From assembly GCF_001431465.1 (NCBI RefSeq), contig NZ_LDJJ01000050.1, positions 1 to 32,922 on the forward strand: DNA of 32,922 nt. The letters are read 5' to 3'. Both the position numbers and the translations under genes were made by a program. Below the pieces are notes generated by a model. The model searched no databases and was not told the DNA's origin. It saw only the letters and a list, made by a program, of their open reading frames with translations. Positions 30,625 to 32,922 of this stretch are shown here, piece by piece (position 1 is the stretch's first letter; the number at the start of each line of letters is the position of its first letter). The DNA comes from Stenotrophomonas terrae. Lineage in GTDB: Bacteria; Pseudomonadota; Gammaproteobacteria; Xanthomonadales; Xanthomonadaceae.

Positions 30625-31437
30625 ATGCCAGAACTACCCGAAGTAGAAACCACCCGGCGCGGGCTGGAGCCGCATCTGGTGGATCGCCGCATCCACGGCG
30701 TGATCCTGCGCCGGCCGGACCTGCGCTGGCCGATTCCTGCCGAGATCGAGCAGCTGCTGCCGGGCCAGCGCATCGAAGCCATCCGTCGTCGCGCCAAGTA
30801 CCTGCTGTTGGACACCGAGCTGGGTAGCGCAGTGCTGCACCTGGGCATGTCCGGCAGCCTGCGCGTGCTGCCTGGTGATACCCCGGTGCGCGCACACGAC
30901 CATGTCGATATCAGCCTGGAAGACGGGCGGCTGCTGCGCTTCAACGACCCGCGCCGCTTTGGCAGCCTGCTATGGCAGCCGGCCGGTGAAACGCATGAGC
31001 TGCTGCGCGATCTTGGTCCGGAGCCGCTGGATGCGGATTTCGATGGCGACTACCTGTTCCAGCGCAGCCGTGGCCGCAAGGCGCCGATCAAGACCTTCCT
31101 GATGGACCAGGGCATCGTTGTCGGCGTGGGCAATATCTACGCGGCGGAAAGCCTGTTCATGGCCGGCATCAATCCGCTACGCGAGGCCGGCAAGGTGTCA
31201 CGGGCGCGCTATCAGCGCTTGGCCGACGCGGTGAAGGAAATCCTGGGCCATGCGATCCAGCGCGGCGGCACCACCCTGCGCGATTTCATCAGCCCCGATG
31301 GTGCACCCGGTTATTTCGAGCAGGAGCTGCTGGTGTACGGCCGCGAGGGCGAGACCTGCAAGCAATGCGGTCGCGCGCTGCGCTATGCCAGCATCGGCCA
31401 GCGGGCGACGGTGTGGTGCGGGTACTGCCAGCGCTGA
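30625..31437 (+). CDS. mutM: Formamidopyrimidine-DNA glycosylase (Fpg)
   Basis: 270 aa, typical length. Catalytic Pro2 and Glu3 (MPELPEVETTRRGLEPHL), Lys58 (RRRAKYLLL), the helix-two-turn-helix region (FLMDQGIVVGVGNIYAAESL), and a zinc finger with Cys245, Cys248, Cys265 and Cys268. It removes 8-oxoguanine and formamidopyrimidines and nicks the strand by beta/delta elimination. GAGG (30616-30619) is 5 nt upstream. It is preceded by the REP array and followed by the G-rich repeat pair, so it is probably transcribed alone. Confidence 0.97.
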   Translation: MPELPEVETTRRGLEPHLVDRRIHGVILRRPDLRWPIPAEIEQLLPGQRIEAIRRRAKYLLLDTELGSAVLHLGMSGSLRVLPGDTPVRAHDHVDISLEDGRLLRFNDPRRFGSLLWQPAGETHELLRDLGPEPLDADFDGDYLFQRSRGRKAPIKTFLMDQGIVVGVGNIYAAESLFMAGINPLREAGKVSRARYQRLADAVKEILGHAIQRGGTTLRDFISPDGAPGYFEQELLVYGREGETCKQCGRALRYASIGQRATVWCGYCQR

Positions 31438-31469
31438 GCGCAGGGGCTGCAGGCGAAGCTCAAGTGCTA

Positions 31470-31595
31470 CCCCTCCCCAGCCCTCCCCTTGGCTGCGCCA
31501 AAGGGAGGGGGCAAAGGCGGCACTGCCGCGATCTGAACGTGCGCGTGAGCTACCCCCTCCCTTTGGCGCAGCCAAGGGGAGGGCTGGGGAGGGGT
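31470..31595. repeat. Inverted pair of CCCTCCC/GGGAGGG elements
   Basis: Left copy 31470-31512 and right copy 31551-31595 are near-perfect inverted repeats of about 43 bp, separated by about 38 bp. Each has an internal palindrome, TTGGC-TGCG-CCAA, and a tract GGGGAGGGCTGGGGAGGGG (right copy 31576-31594; complement in left 31470-31488). Related copies lie at 24287-24330 and 32773-32816. Confidence 0.92.
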
Positions 31596-31661
31596 AACGC
31601 TTTTGCCTGCAGCGCCCAGACATTGCGATGATCAGCCTCCACTCCCTGACCGGCGATACGC

Positions 31662-32675
31662 ATGCGATCTCCCTGGCTTTGCCTGTTGTTGCTGCCCACG
31701 CTCGCCGCCGCCGGCAACCCGCCAAAGCAGGAGCAAGTCGGTGAGTTGCAGACCGACCAACTGCAACTGCAGGTGACCTCTGCCTTCGGCGGTCGCGCGT
31801 TGTCGCTGCAGCGCAAGGGCGAGCCCAACTTCCTGCGTATCGGTACGGCGGTAAACACGCAGCCGAGCCCTGAAGTAAAAGCAGAAAGCGGCGACATCGC
31901 CTACCTCGGCCACGACGTCTGGGTCGGCCCGCAATCGCAATGGTGGTCGCACCAGCAGATCAATCCGGAGCGCCGCGCCGCGAGCGCCAATTGGCCGCCG
32001 GATCCGTGGCTGTCGCTGGCCCCCGCACAATGGCTGCAACGCGACCCGGATCAGCTGCGCCTGCGCGGCGCCGCCAGCCCGGTTACCGGCATGCAGTTGG
32101 AGAAAACCTTCCGCCTCGACGCCGCGCATCCGGACACCGTGCACGTGCAGGTCAATGGCAGGAACATCCGCGATACGCCCGTCGCCTGGGACCTGTGGTT
32201 CAACACCCGGGTCCATCCCAACACCCGCGTATTCGTGCCGGTCAGCAGCGCCGATGACATCCGCGTCGACGGTGCACCCGATGCGTCGCTGCCCGACCAC
32301 CAGTGGCAGGACGGCATGCTGACGCTGCGCGCCGGTGATGCCAGCAGAGGCCCGCGCGGCAAATGGTTCGTGCAGCCCTCGGCTGGCTGGATGGCGGGCT
32401 TCAATGGCCGCCAGGTGTTGGTGATCCGTTTTGCGCACCAGCCCGTCAGCGCCATCCACCCGCAGCAGGGCCAGGTGGAGCTGTACCTGGACGCTGGCGG
32501 CATTGCCGAAGGCCTGTTGGAGCTGGAAGTGCATGCGCCATACAAGACCCTGCAGCCCGGGCAACAGATGCAGGCGACCGAGCAGTGGACGCTGCTGGCC
32601 TGGGAGGGCGGCGATGATGCCAAGGCGCAACGCGCATTCTTGTGCGCCCAGCAGTTGCAGGAAGCCTGCCGGTAG
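31662..32675 (+). CDS. Exported DUF4380-like protein
   Basis: 337 aa. Signal peptide 1-17 (ends TLAAA). The remainder is beta-rich and resembles DUF4380, a family with an aldose-1-epimerase-like (galactose mutarotase) fold: SAFGGRALSLQRKGEPNFLR, then GHDVWVGPQSQWW and LEKTFRLDAAHPDTVHVQ. LEVHAPYKTLQPGQQM near the C-terminus is a segment typical of carbohydrate-binding supersandwich proteins. It may bind sugars in the periplasm; no catalytic residues can be named. No strong ribosome site precedes ATG 31662, which is chosen for the signal peptide. No operon partner. Confidence 0.82.
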   Translation: MRSPWLCLLLLPTLAAAGNPPKQEQVGELQTDQLQLQVTSAFGGRALSLQRKGEPNFLRIGTAVNTQPSPEVKAESGDIAYLGHDVWVGPQSQWWSHQQINPERRAASANWPPDPWLSLAPAQWLQRDPDQLRLRGAASPVTGMQLEKTFRLDAAHPDTVHVQVNGRNIRDTPVAWDLWFNTRVHPNTRVFVPVSSADDIRVDGAPDASLPDHQWQDGMLTLRAGDASRGPRGKWFVQPSAGWMAGFNGRQVLVIRFAHQPVSAIHPQQGQVELYLDAGGIAEGLLELEVHAPYKTLQPGQQMQATEQWTLLAWEGGDDAKAQRAFLCAQQLQEACR

Positions 32676-32679
32676 CACC

Positions 32680-32922
32680 GTAGCCCGGGTAAGCGCAGCG
32701 CACCCGGGGCTGTTGGCAGGGGCGGTGGTTGCATTGATGGGAAGGCCCCTGCCGAGCACGGCTCGGCACTACGCCCCCTCCCTTTCGCGAAGCGAAGGGG
32801 AGGGTTGGCGAGGGGTAAGCTTCACTGCTTCTGATGTGGCGGTGGCTTCGCGGCTTACGCCGCTCCTGCAACGTTATGGATTGCTGGTGAAGCCCCTGCC
32901 GAGCATGGCTCGGCACTACAGG
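32680..32922. repeat. Mixed intergenic repeats at the right edge
   Basis: CCCGGG-type element (32680-32709, inverse of 16233-16262), inverted SMAG (32745-32772, with one change, CACG), CCCTCCC/GGGAGGG element (32773-32816), inverted GGAGCGGC REP (32844-32872), and a further inverted SMAG (32892-32922) running to the edge. No gene is visible here. Confidence 0.88.

Overview
The window looks like chromosomal DNA of a Stenotrophomonas-like member of the Lysobacteraceae (Xanthomonadaceae). The evidence is the high GC content, the gene families (divergent phhA/Lrp, the DUF3348-DUF802-OmpA-DUF2894 operon, DmeR/DmeF, a copCD-copRS cluster), and above all the intergenic palindromes headed by GTAG, which match the SMAG/REP elements described in Stenotrophomonas. 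I see no tRNA, rRNA, insertion sequence, phage gene, plasmid gene or CRISPR array. The genes read as ordinary chromosomal genes with uniform base composition.

Layout. 1-4080: a secreted SGNH esterase fused to a cupin, an outer-membrane beta-barrel protein, and a LysR regulator divergent from a pirin. 4364-7825: a copper-response operon, copC-copD-response regulator-sensor kinase. 7842-11968 (minus): a four-gene operon of DUF3348, a MotA/ExbB-like membrane protein with a tail of about 510 residues (DUF802), a MotB/OmpA-like protein, and DUF2894. 12056-13374: DmeR regulator divergent from the DmeF Co/Ni exporter, around a palindromic operator. 13584-16209: a NarL-type two-component pair divergent from a DUF2306-like membrane protein. 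16340-17845: phenylalanine hydroxylase divergent from an Lrp/AsnC regulator. 18111-22827: a patatin-like lipoprotein, a GYF-AIM24 protein and a TonB-dependent receptor. 22975-27642: GH18 chitinase, class A acid phosphatase, and a secreted alpha/beta hydrolase followed by a DUF4785-like exported protein. 27682-32675: a lone ABC ATPase, fatty-acid desaturase plus an exported EF-hand protein, mutM, and a DUF4380 protein.

Between genes lie at least four families of palindromic repeats: SMAG type, GGAGCGGC type, CCCGGG type and a CCCTCCC/GGGAGGG type with quadruplex potential. There is also a larger composite element present at 1-110 and, inverted, at 17870-17988, and a three-unit 147-bp tandem REP array at 30181-30594.

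The best candidate for an undescribed system is the minus-strand operon 7842-11968. Its two central proteins have the layout of an ion-driven stator unit (four-TM MotA/ExbB-like subunit plus one-TM MotB/OmpA-like subunit with an Asp at the channel position), and the first has a very long helical cytoplasmic tail. This is the architecture of ZorA/ZorB of the Zorya defence system, but none of the known Zorya effectors is present, and the partners are two soluble proteins of unknown function.
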